A stretch of DNA of 64,000 nucleotides from Planctomycetota bacterium (lineage in GTDB: Bacteria; Planctomycetota; Phycisphaerae; Phycisphaerales; UBA1924). Location: NCBI GenBank assembly GCA_023432465.1, contig JAEYUO010000004.1, positions 1-64,000 on the forward strand, in the 5' to 3' direction. Shown here in pieces: positions 1 through 6,171 of the stretch (position 1 is the first letter of the stretch; each line of letters starts with the position of its first letter). The position numbers and the translations under genes were made by a program. A model generated the notes under the pieces. The model had not been told where the DNA came from. It worked only from the letters and a program-made list of their open reading frames with translations, and did no database searches.

Positions 1-881
1 CGATCGCCGGGCGCTTCGAGGTAGTTCAGCACGCGCTCGATGATCGACTCGGCGAGCTTGGTGGACATCGAGTCCCACAGGAAGCCGAACCAGACGTCCA
101 CTGCACGGACGGTCGAGGCGAAACGAACAAGGTCCTTCTCCAGGATGAGGCGCAGCATCCGCCTGAACGCACCGGGGTGGGCGATGTCCACGGACTCGAG
201 GATGCTCTGGCGGAGGCCCTCCTGTCGCTGGGCGGCGAGGAGCATGCGCTCGACGTAGTCCCAGGCCTCTTCGCTGCTGGAGTTCAAAAATGCCGAGCTG
301 ACATGGCGGCCGGGGATGCCGATCTCGTGCTCACCGTTGCCCGATTGTCGGAGAATGTCGAACACCCGTGCGCCAATAGGGCCGCCTTCGTCGATGGCTG
401 TAGCGAGGAGGAGCGTGGTCGACCGGTGGACACCGCCGTAGCCGAGGTGCCCCGCCCACACCGCCAGCCATTCGATATCGGGGTCGTACGACTTGAGGTC
501 TGTGCATACGTGATCGAGCCAGCGGTCGCGATTCTCAGAAACGAAACGCGCGTTACCGGGCGCCCGCAGCGGGCGCGACCGCCACAGGTGCGTGGCCGCG
601 GCGTGCTGGAGACGCGACCAGGTGCGTTCGAAGCCGTCGGCAAGCCTTGGGAAGAGCGTCGAGAACAGCCACCGCCGCTGCGTGTCGACCAGCTTGCTCG
701 CCGAAAAGCTCTGCGCCCTTGCCAGGATGGTGGGGCGGTCTTCGAGACCGTCATCGCTCAAGCTGCGCACCCACGAGTGGACTGGCTCGGCCAGCTTCGC
801 TGCGGCGGCGACTCGGCGCTGATGCCAGCCATCGATCTTGAACGCTTGAAGACGCTCCTCCGCTTGATCCGACTTCAACAT
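1..881 (-). CDS. DUF5724/DUF4132-type large protein, N-terminal part (cut by window edge)
   Basis: The frame is open without a stop from the ATG at 881 to the window edge, giving the first 293 residues of a longer protein. It starts MLKSDQAEERLQAF. The segment around residues 190-265 has GRHVSSAFLNSS, MLLAAQRQEGLRQ, HPGAFRRMLRLI and VDVWFGF. From memory these are the conserved stretch of DUF5724, which usually sits in front of DUF4132 in proteins of more than 1000 residues. The biochemical role of that family is unknown. The gene starts two bases after the stop of the small gene at 884-1315, so the two are almost certainly one transcript. There is no signal peptide, so a cytoplasmic location is likely. 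The family call is from recall; the coding call rests on the long open frame and the tight spacing. Confidence 0.72.
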   Translation of the reverse strand, partial: MLKSDQAEERLQAFKIDGWHQRRVAAAAKLAEPVHSWVRSLSDDGLEDRPTILARAQSFSASKLVDTQRRWLFSTLFPRLADGFERTWSRLQHAAATHLWRSRPLRAPGNARFVSENRDRWLDHVCTDLKSYDPDIEWLAVWAGHLGYGGVHRSTTLLLATAIDEGGPIGARVFDILRQSGNGEHEIGIPGRHVSSAFLNSSSEEAWDYVERMLLAAQRQEGLRQSILESVDIAHPGAFRRMLRLILEKDLVRFASTVRAVDVWFGFLWDSMSTKLAESIIERVLNYLEAPGD

Positions 882-883
882 CT

Positions 884-1315
884 CTACGCCCCTGCAAGAA
901 AGACCAACCGGATGAATGTGACGCGGCTGTCGGCATGAAGGAAGACCTGTGCGTCGAGGTCGCGGTGCTCCTGGCCGTCGATCGCCACGATGTAGAGGCC
1001 ATCCTCGAACGCCAGCAACGCGGCCGCGATGGCGTCGTCCTCCGACGGGGCGGGGAGTGACTCGCGCCCTTCGGGGGAGACGCGGCCGGATTCAAGCTCG
1101 CGCTCGATCCGGCCAGCGGTGAAAACACGGTCGAGCCGGCGCTCTTCGCGCCGCCGCTCATAGGCTTCCACTTCGACGGTGGCGATCAGCGAAATGAGGT
1201 CCCGCAGCGTGATCCCTCCGCCGCCACCGAAGTCATCTGGAGGCAACGGGACAGAGAAGTCCGCGAAGAGCGGACGACGAGACCCAAGCACTTTGCCCGT
1301 GATGGTGAGCGACAT
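884..1315 (-). CDS. Small conserved-looking protein upstream of the DUF5724/DUF4132-type gene
   Basis: A 143-residue acidic protein read from the ATG at 1315 (MSLTITGKVLGSRRP). An in-frame codon 36 bases further upstream is a less natural start. The N-terminal third has a proline/glycine stretch (PLPPDDFGGGGG), the middle is a charged helix rich in Arg and Glu, and the C-terminus looks like a beta-rich unit (DDAIAAALLAFEDGLYIVAI, then VTFIRLVFLAGA). I do not recognise a named family. It ends two bases before the start of the DUF5724-type gene, which implies co-translation and a shared job. No membrane segment or signal peptide is visible. Confidence 0.72.
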   Translation of the reverse strand: MSLTITGKVLGSRRPLFADFSVPLPPDDFGGGGGITLRDLISLIATVEVEAYERRREERRLDRVFTAGRIERELESGRVSPEGRESLPAPSEDDAIAAALLAFEDGLYIVAIDGQEHRDLDAQVFLHADSRVTFIRLVFLAGA

Positions 1316-1402
1316 GAGTCGCCATTCTAACGAATGTGCAATCAACCGCAAGCCACTCCGCGACGGGCATCACCTTGGTCCGCGGGAACGGGGCGTGGCA
1401 GG

Positions 1403-1579
1403 TCAGAACCCCCCGCAACCCGTGAACCACAGCGACAGAAACCGGAAGATGTCGGGCACACCAACCCCGGGCGTGCCGTCGATGTCCGCGTTGGGTTCGC
1501 CACGGAACCAGTCGGTGAGATAGGCGAAGATGTCCTGGATGTTGCTTGCAAAGTCGCCATTCCAGTCCGCGATGCACGG
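1403..1579 (-). pseudogene. Orphaned dockerin-like C-terminal tail, in frame behind a TAG
   Basis: Immediately after the TAG that ends the secreted gene at 1580-2050, the same frame stays open for 58 more codons before a TGA at 1403-1405. The residues are those of the planctomycete dockerin-like tail: PCIADWNGDF, then DIFAYLTDWFRG, then DIDGTPGVGVPDIFRFLSLW, ending WFTGCGGF. The intact gene at 41758-43692 ends with the same arrangement (CIADIDQSGGVGVPDIFAFL). The tail has no start codon of its own in a sensible place. It is therefore either the severed end of the upstream gene, a readthrough extension, or the result of a single-base sequencing error. A CAG-to-TAG change would explain it. Confidence 0.75.
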
Positions 1580-2050
1580 CTAGATGGTGAGGCGGATGAA
1601 GGACTCGCCGAGTTCGCCCTGAAGCGGAGTGGGGAAGCTCGCAACCACCGGTGCGATGTTGAGGAACCAGTAGGACAGCTCGCTCTGGCCTTGGGGCGTG
1701 ACGATCTCGCCATTGAGCCCGGCTGACTCGAAGCTCGCTTCGAATGTGCCCTGACCGAGCCAGTTGAAGTCTGTGGCGCCGAATGCCAGGATGCCGCCGG
1801 TGGGGCCGCCGAACTCAAAGAGCAGATTCTCTGCCTGGAACTCGCCGGCCGTTGTGAAGGTGAGCTGTACTTCGGTGTTGGTGATGACTCCCGACCACGT
1901 CGCGGCGATCAGATACTCCCCGCCGAAGGGCAGGAGGGGCAGTCCTGTCAGCGGAAGGTCCTGCTGGACAGGCGCCGGCTGGGCGCGGCCAACTGTTGCC
2001 GCGGAGCAGGTGACAAGGGCGAGCATCAGGAGCTGTCGAGTGTGGCGCAT
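1580..2050 (-). CDS. Secreted protein of unknown function, ended by TAG just before its dockerin-like tail
   Basis: 156 residues from the ATG at 2050, which has a good AAGGAGG-type ribosome site just upstream; the frame is open further upstream but has no comparable site. Residues 1-23 form a signal peptide (MRHTRQLLMLALVTCSAA, cleavage near GRA-QP). The mature part is beta-rich and poor in charge (ATWSGVITNTEVQLTFTTAG, SYWFLNIAPVV), as in small exported planctomycete proteins. No known catalytic motif is visible. The stop is a TAG followed by C, and the frame continues as a dockerin-like tail (see 1403-1579). The gene as read therefore lacks the tail that its paralogues carry. It is divergent from ilvE. 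Confidence 0.7.
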   Translation of the reverse strand: MRHTRQLLMLALVTCSAATVGRAQPAPVQQDLPLTGLPLLPFGGEYLIAATWSGVITNTEVQLTFTTAGEFQAENLLFEFGGPTGGILAFGATDFNWLGQGTFEASFESAGLNGEIVTPQGQSELSYWFLNIAPVVASFPTPLQGELGESFIRLTI

Positions 2051-2313
2051 GGGAAAGCCTCCTTGGTGCGGCCACGCCACGGGGCCGCTGATCTGTATAC
2101 GGGAGTCGTGGTGGATGGGGTGCGGCGGGCATTCGGTGGACGTCAGATTCGTTGATCGCAGGCGTGCAAACTGCCGAACAAACCCAAAGCGAACGAGACG
2201 GCAGGGTGTGCGTACTTTCCGCACCGGCGGCGTATCATCGCGAGGTGTTTGGCCGCGAGAAAGGCGGCCGATTTCTGCGGCTCCGGAGAGCCGACCGATG
2301 TGCGAACATTTTC

Positions 2314-2320
2314 AAGGAGG
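2314..2320 (+). promoter_or_regulatory. Strong ribosome binding site fixing the ilvE start
   Basis: AAGGAGG lies seven bases before the ATG at 2328. The frame is open for more than 550 bases upstream, so this site is what decides the start. Confidence 0.8.
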
Positions 2321-2327
2321 GAAGACC

Positions 2328-3365
2328 ATGACCCAGGTCTCCAGCAAGCCCGGCACGACCAGCACGACCAACGGCCATCACGGCAACGGCGCGCAGGCTC
2401 AGGTCGGCAAATACTCCCTCCCCGGCCCGGATGTGTGGGCCAACCCCGCGCTCACCACCGAGAAGCCGCTCGTGTACGTGAACGGCCGCATGGTTCCCAA
2501 GAGCCAGGCGATGGTGAACGTGTATGACCATGGGCTGCTGTACGGCGACGGCGTGTTCGAGGGCATCCGCATCTACAAGGGCAAGATCTTCAAGTGCATG
2601 CGGCACATCGAGCGGCTGTGGAAGTCCGCCGAGGCGATCCGCATGACCAACATCCCCGTCAGCAAGCAGCAGATGGTGGACATCCAGCGGGCATGTATCG
2701 AGGCCAACGGCATCACCGACGGGTACATCCGTCTGCTGGTGACCCGCGGCATCGGCACGCTGGGGCTCGACCCGCGTCGCTGTCCGACGCCGGGGGTGAT
2801 CTGCATCGCCGACCAGATCTCGCTGTTCCCGCCGGAGATGTACGAGAAGGGGATGCGAGTCGTCGTGGCCAACCGGCCCAAGACCCCGATCCCGTGCCTC
2901 GATCCGCGGATAAAGAGCCTGAACTACCTGAACAACATCCTGGCCAAGTGCGAGTCGATCGATTTCGGCTGCCACGAGGTCATCATGCTGAACACCGACG
3001 GGTACGTCACGGAGGGCTCGGGCGACAACCTGTTTGTCGTGAAGGGCGGCAAGGTGTATACGCCGCCGCCCGAGGACGGCATGCTCGAGGGCATCACCCG
3101 CGAGTTCGTCGTCAAGACGCTGTGCAAGGACATCGGTGTGAAGTGCCTTGAGAAGCGCATGCGGCTGGAGGATGTGCTCGACGGGGATGAGGTTTTCCTG
3201 ACCGGCTCGGCCGCGGAGATCATCAGCGTCACGCAGATCGATCAGCACGACAACAAGAAGATCACCCGGGAGTTCCACATCTCCGAGGGCGAGGGGCCGA
3301 TCACCAAGCGGCTGCGGCAGCGGTTCCGGGAGATCGTGACCAGCGACCACGTGCCGGAGGATTGA
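2328..3365 (+). CDS. ilvE: Branched-chain amino acid aminotransferase
   Basis: 345 residues, class IV PLP aminotransferase fold. It catalyses reversible transfer of the amino group between glutamate and the 2-oxo acids of leucine, isoleucine and valine in the cytoplasm. Visible family features are VYVNGRMVPKSQAMVNVYDH, YGDGVFEGIRIYKGKIF, the Schiff-base lysine at about residue 196 in PRIKSLNYLNN, the cofactor-binding TEGSGDNLFVV, and LTGSAAEII near the C-terminus. About 40 extra N-terminal residues rich in Thr, Gly and Asn precede the domain. The start is set by AAGGAGG at 2314-2320. The gene stands alone: the upstream neighbour is divergent and a terminator follows at 3416. D-amino-acid transaminase or 4-amino-4-deoxychorismate lyase share the fold, but the length and motifs favour IlvE. 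Confidence 0.93.
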   Translation: MTQVSSKPGTTSTTNGHHGNGAQAQVGKYSLPGPDVWANPALTTEKPLVYVNGRMVPKSQAMVNVYDHGLLYGDGVFEGIRIYKGKIFKCMRHIERLWKSAEAIRMTNIPVSKQQMVDIQRACIEANGITDGYIRLLVTRGIGTLGLDPRRCPTPGVICIADQISLFPPEMYEKGMRVVVANRPKTPIPCLDPRIKSLNYLNNILAKCESIDFGCHEVIMLNTDGYVTEGSGDNLFVVKGGKVYTPPPEDGMLEGITREFVVKTLCKDIGVKCLEKRMRLEDVLDGDEVFLTGSAAEIISVTQIDQHDNKKITREFHISEGEGPITKRLRQRFREIVTSDHVPED

Positions 3366-3415
3366 GCGGAAGCGGTCGCCGCGGAATGAACCCGGACAGG
3401 AGTTTGCTCAAACCA

Positions 3416-3450
3416 GAACCCAGCGGCACATTGTCGCTGGGTTCTTTCGT
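3416..3450 (+). terminator. Rho-independent terminator after ilvE
   Basis: GAACCCAGCG (3416-3425) pairs perfectly with CGCTGGGTTC (3435-3444) around a nine-base loop. The downstream arm runs into TTTCGTT. Confidence 0.8.
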
Positions 3451-3536
3451 TGCGCATCGCGACAAAGGGTGGAGACTGTCGCTACACTCGCGCCCTGAAG
3501 TCGCCGTTTAACCACCCCTTGCGAACCGGACCTGAC

Positions 3537-4298
3537 ATGACCACAGCTCCGACCGCTCCGTCCGTTCACTCGCTCGCTTCTCATCCCGCGAACACCGTGT
3601 CCAAGCCCGCATCAACCCCGCGTGCCGCCGCTCACGAGGATCACTCGTGGCTGTCGCTGTATCGCGGCCGGTTCATCGTGTTCGAGGGGCCGGACGGCTC
3701 GGGCAAGAGCACGCAGTTTCGGAAGCTTTCGGATGCCGCGAAGGCGAAGTCCATCACGCTGTGCGAGGTGCGCGAGCCTGGCGGGACGCCGGTGGGGGAG
3801 AAGATCCGCGAGGCTCTGCTTGCGCGTGTGCAGCCTGGGATGGACATGTCGCTGCGATGCGAGATGCTGCTCTACATGGCGAGCCGGGCGGAACTGGTGG
3901 AGAAGCGCATCCGGCCCGCGCTGAAGGCAGGAGAGCTGGTGCTGGCGGACCGGTACGTGGCGAGTACGCTGGCGTACCAGGGCGCGGCGGGCGGGCTGAG
4001 CGGGGCGGACATTTCCGCGGTGGCGCGCGTCGCAACGCAGAACCTCCAGCCGGACCTGGTGGTGATCTTCGATCTGGATGAAGCCGCGGCGGCGAAACGG
4101 CTCAGCCCGCTTCTTGACCGGATGGAAGCGAAGGGCGCGGCGTTTCACCGGAAGGTGCGACAGGGGTACCTGGACCTTGCCAAGGGCGACCCGTCGCGAT
4201 ATGCGGTGGTCGATGCGAGCAAAGACCCGGAGACGGTGTGGAAGAGCCTGTGCGCGACCATGGCCGAGCGGACGGCGCATCTGGCTGTGAAGCGGTGA
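3537..4298 (+). CDS. tmk: Thymidylate kinase
   Basis: 253 residues. Phosphorylates dTMP to dTDP with ATP for DNA synthesis. The P-loop FEGPDGSGKSTQF sits near residue 46. It is followed by the substrate-binding REPGGTPVGEKIR, the DRYVASTLAYQGAAGG motif, and VVIFDLDEAAAAKRLSPLLD before the lid region. The ATG at 3537 was chosen. It gives an N-terminal extension of about 38 Ser/Thr/Pro/Ala-rich residues over typical Tmk (about 210 residues), so a later start is possible, but no better-placed start is visible before the domain. The gene is followed by the inverted-repeat element at 4309-4774, then plsY. Confidence 0.92.
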   Translation: MTTAPTAPSVHSLASHPANTVSKPASTPRAAAHEDHSWLSLYRGRFIVFEGPDGSGKSTQFRKLSDAAKAKSITLCEVREPGGTPVGEKIREALLARVQPGMDMSLRCEMLLYMASRAELVEKRIRPALKAGELVLADRYVASTLAYQGAAGGLSGADISAVARVATQNLQPDLVVIFDLDEAAAAKRLSPLLDRMEAKGAAFHRKVRQGYLDLAKGDPSRYAVVDASKDPETVWKSLCATMAERTAHLAVKR

Positions 4299-4308
4299 GG
4301 GTTGTTCG

Positions 4309-4774
4309 AAGGCAGGTACGCAGAGGTCGCAGAGATCTCGCAGAGGTCACAGAGAAAGAGTGGGAGATGCGGAAGCCTGCGCGAGCGAGCGTTGATGAAC
4401 TCTGCGGAAGTCCGGCCGCGGACGGGGTCGAGATCCATGTGACCAAACTGGATCGTGGGATGGTCTTGTTGGCAGGAGATCGGCGTTCCTTGCTGTTTCT
4501 CTCGAAGCTCATTGCGGCTCAGGCGGATACTGCAGACGAGAGCAATGGTCTACAGATTGGACCGAAGTGTGCGGGCAGCACACTGTTTGCCTCGAACTCC
4601 ACGCTTGGGTTGTACATCCACACAGTCAAGGCCGATTCGCCTCTGCATAAGTCAACTACACGCAAACCGTCACGCATCACCACCAAGCGAATGAAACGTG
4701 GATCAGCAAGGATGTGACAAGCTTCTTCTCTGCGCACTCCGCGTCCTTCTCAGCGACCTCTGCGTACCTGCCTT
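4309..4774. mobile_element. 466-bp element with CAGAG-type terminal inverted repeats
   Basis: The outer 22 bases are identical in inverted orientation: AAGGCAGGTACGCAGAGGTC plus GC at 4309-4330, and its reverse complement at 4753-4774. Similarity continues inward, with mismatches and one gap, to about 4356 on the left and 4726 on the right. Both arms are made of repeated GCAGAG/ACAGAG units. The element sits in the tmk-plsY gap, eleven bases after the tmk stop and ten before the plsY start, and encloses one short plus-strand ORF (4367-4717). I see no target duplication at its ends and no transposase, so any mobility would be in trans. Confidence 0.6.
4367..4717 (+). CDS. Small unknown protein inside the inverted-repeat element
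   Basis: 116 residues from the ATG at 4367, the first ATG inside the left repeat arm, preceded by purine-rich GAGTGGGAG. The reading frame is also open upstream through the repeat. The middle looks folded (DGVEIHVTKLDRGMVLLAGD, then LLFLSKLIAAQA). The C-terminal 25 residues are Lys/Arg/Thr-rich. No signal peptide, membrane segment or known motif is seen. Its base composition is less GC-biased than the flanking tmk and plsY. It could be the cargo of the element or a chance frame; the coherent hydrophobic pattern favours a real or recently decayed gene. Function unknown. Confidence 0.42.
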   Translation: MRKPARASVDELCGSPAADGVEIHVTKLDRGMVLLAGDRRSLLFLSKLIAAQADTADESNGLQIGPKCAGSTLFASNSTLGLYIHTVKADSPLHKSTTRKPSRITTKRMKRGSARM

Positions 4775-4784
4775 GTCCAAGCCC

Positions 4785-5501
4785 ATGACCGCCGCACTTC
4801 TCATCCTCGCCGCTTACCTCGCCGGGTCGATCCCCTTCGGCTTCATCATCGCGAGGATGCGCGGGATCGACATCCGCAAGCACGGGTCGGGGAACATTGG
4901 CGCGACAAACGTCGGGCGCGTGCTTGGGCGGAAGTGGGGGGGGTTGTGCTTTGGGCTGGATGTTCTGAAGGGCCTGCTGCCCACGCTGTGTGCTGGTTGT
5001 TGGCTCGGGCTCGTGCGGTTTGATGGTGGCACGGTCGCCGGCGCTTCAACCGCAACGCTCTTTATCTGGCTCGGGGCGATGGCCGCGACGGTCGTTGGGC
5101 ACATGTTCCCGGTCTGGCTCGGGTTCAAGGGCGGCAAGGGTGTGGCGACCGGGTTCGGCGCGCTGCTGGGCGTGTGGCCGGTGCTGACGCTTGCCGCGAT
5201 CGGCGCTTTGCTGGTGTGGCTGGGCAGCGTGAAGCTCTGCCGGATGGTCGGCATTTCATCCGTGCTCGCGGCGCTGTGCTTGCCGGTGTTCGTGTTTGTA
5301 CAGCCGTGGATCGCCGCGGCGATGAACAGGGCGGAGCATCCGCCGATCTGGCCTTTCGGGGCGGTCGCGTGCGTTCTCGCGGCGGTCGTGGTGATCAAGC
5401 ACCGCACGAACATCGCGCGGACCCTGGCGGGGACGGAGCCGCGGATCGGCCGAAAGTCAGGCCCCGCGGGCGCAGGGCCATCGGGCGATTCCGCCGCATA
5501 A
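4785..5501 (+). CDS. plsY: Glycerol-3-phosphate acyltransferase PlsY
   Basis: 238 residues, integral membrane protein. Transfers the acyl group from acyl-phosphate to sn-glycerol-3-phosphate, the first committed step of phospholipid synthesis. The three PlsY motifs are present in order: GSIPFGFIIAR near residue 13, KHGSGNIGATNVGRVLG near residue 29, and GFKGGKGVATGFGALLG near residue 110. Hydrophobic segments fill the rest. The C-terminal tail is cytoplasmic and basic, then Gly/Pro-rich. The start is the ATG at 4785, just after the right arm of the inverted-repeat element, so its leader and ribosome site lie in or next to that arm. Confidence 0.93.
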   Translation: MTAALLILAAYLAGSIPFGFIIARMRGIDIRKHGSGNIGATNVGRVLGRKWGGLCFGLDVLKGLLPTLCAGCWLGLVRFDGGTVAGASTATLFIWLGAMAATVVGHMFPVWLGFKGGKGVATGFGALLGVWPVLTLAAIGALLVWLGSVKLCRMVGISSVLAALCLPVFVFVQPWIAAAMNRAEHPPIWPFGAVACVLAAVVVIKHRTNIARTLAGTEPRIGRKSGPAGAGPSGDSAA

Positions 5502-5536
5502 TCGCGCCACGCCGCACAGAGCGCGATTGGTCCGGT

Positions 5537-5550
5537 TTGAGATATCTCAA
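5537..5550. promoter_or_regulatory. Perfect 14-bp palindrome, candidate operator
   Basis: TTGAGATATCTCAA is a perfect palindrome in the 196-bp gap after plsY and about 150 bases before the small gene at 5698. Its AT content stands out from the surroundings. It has the form of a dimeric repressor site; no cognate regulator can be named. Confidence 0.35.
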
Positions 5551-5697
5551 CACACGATGTTCTCGGACACAAGCTGCGCAGGCTGCACGCCTCGTGCGGG
5601 CGGGCGGGTCACTATCGCGGTGGGAGGGGTTCACCCGCTCCGGGGTGGATCCGATGATGAGCAGGACAAGGGGGCATGAGTTCTCGGGGAGCCTGCC

Positions 5698-6078
5698 ATG
5701 GCCACGACCAAGCTGAAACTGCACCGCGACAAGCCCGTATCGACCGACTGCGCGGACGAGATCCCGGCGACGTTCAGGTTTCCTGCGATCCCTCGGGGCA
5801 GGGGGGAGCGTGGCCAGGCGCAGCGTCGGACACTGATGGCCGCACGGGTGGAGCCGGGTGACGACGCCAGGTCGGAAAAGTCTCGCGATCTGCGTCCGCC
5901 CCCGCTGAAGCTCACCAGCGATGACGGGACCGTTCACACGCCCGAGCTTGTGAAGCAGATCGAAATGACGCTGGAGGCGATGCAGGCCCGGGTCGATCGG
6001 CTGCGCAGGCACGTGGATGAGCCGTACCGGTTCCCGACGAACGAGGATGACAACGACCACCGGCCGACGGCGGCGTGA
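5698..6078 (+). CDS. Small charged protein of unknown function
   Basis: 126 residues from the ATG at 5698. The first half is basic and probably disordered (MATTKLKLHRDKPVS, PAIPRGRGERGQAQRR). The second half contains a likely amphipathic helix, VKQIEMTLEAMQARVDRLRR, then a polar tail ending HRPTAA. There is no membrane segment or signal. The short coiled-coil could mediate oligomerisation. I do not recognise the family. Codon bias is consistent with coding, but the frame could be fortuitous in this GC-rich DNA. A run of heptamer repeats begins a few bases after the stop. Confidence 0.5.
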   Translation: MATTKLKLHRDKPVSTDCADEIPATFRFPAIPRGRGERGQAQRRTLMAARVEPGDDARSEKSRDLRPPPLKLTSDDGTVHTPELVKQIEMTLEAMQARVDRLRRHVDEPYRFPTNEDDNDHRPTAA

Positions 6079-6083
6079 AGCAC

Positions 6084-6112
6084 GTCCTGGGTCCTCAGGT
6101 CCTGAGTCCTGC
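6084..6112. repeat. Heptamer array (GTCCTNN, four copies)
   Basis: GTCCTGG, GTCCTCA, one extra G, GTCCTGA and GTCCTGC stand head to tail in the short gap between two convergent genes. The form matches the short tandemly repeated repetitive sequences known from cyanobacteria. Confidence 0.6.
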
Positions 6113-6171
6113 AAGCGAGTTGACGCTCAAAGTTCGACTCGCTCCAAGGAGTGAGCGATGCCATGCCACGC

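Noticed and set aside
1764..2327. Upstream extension of the ilvE frame
   Set aside because: The AAGGAGG before 2328 and the start of family similarity place the start there; the extension overlaps a divergent secreted gene.
2235..3350. 371-codon minus-strand frame opposite ilvE
   Set aside because: Shadow of ilvE, rich in Leu/Arg/His/Asp with no motif.
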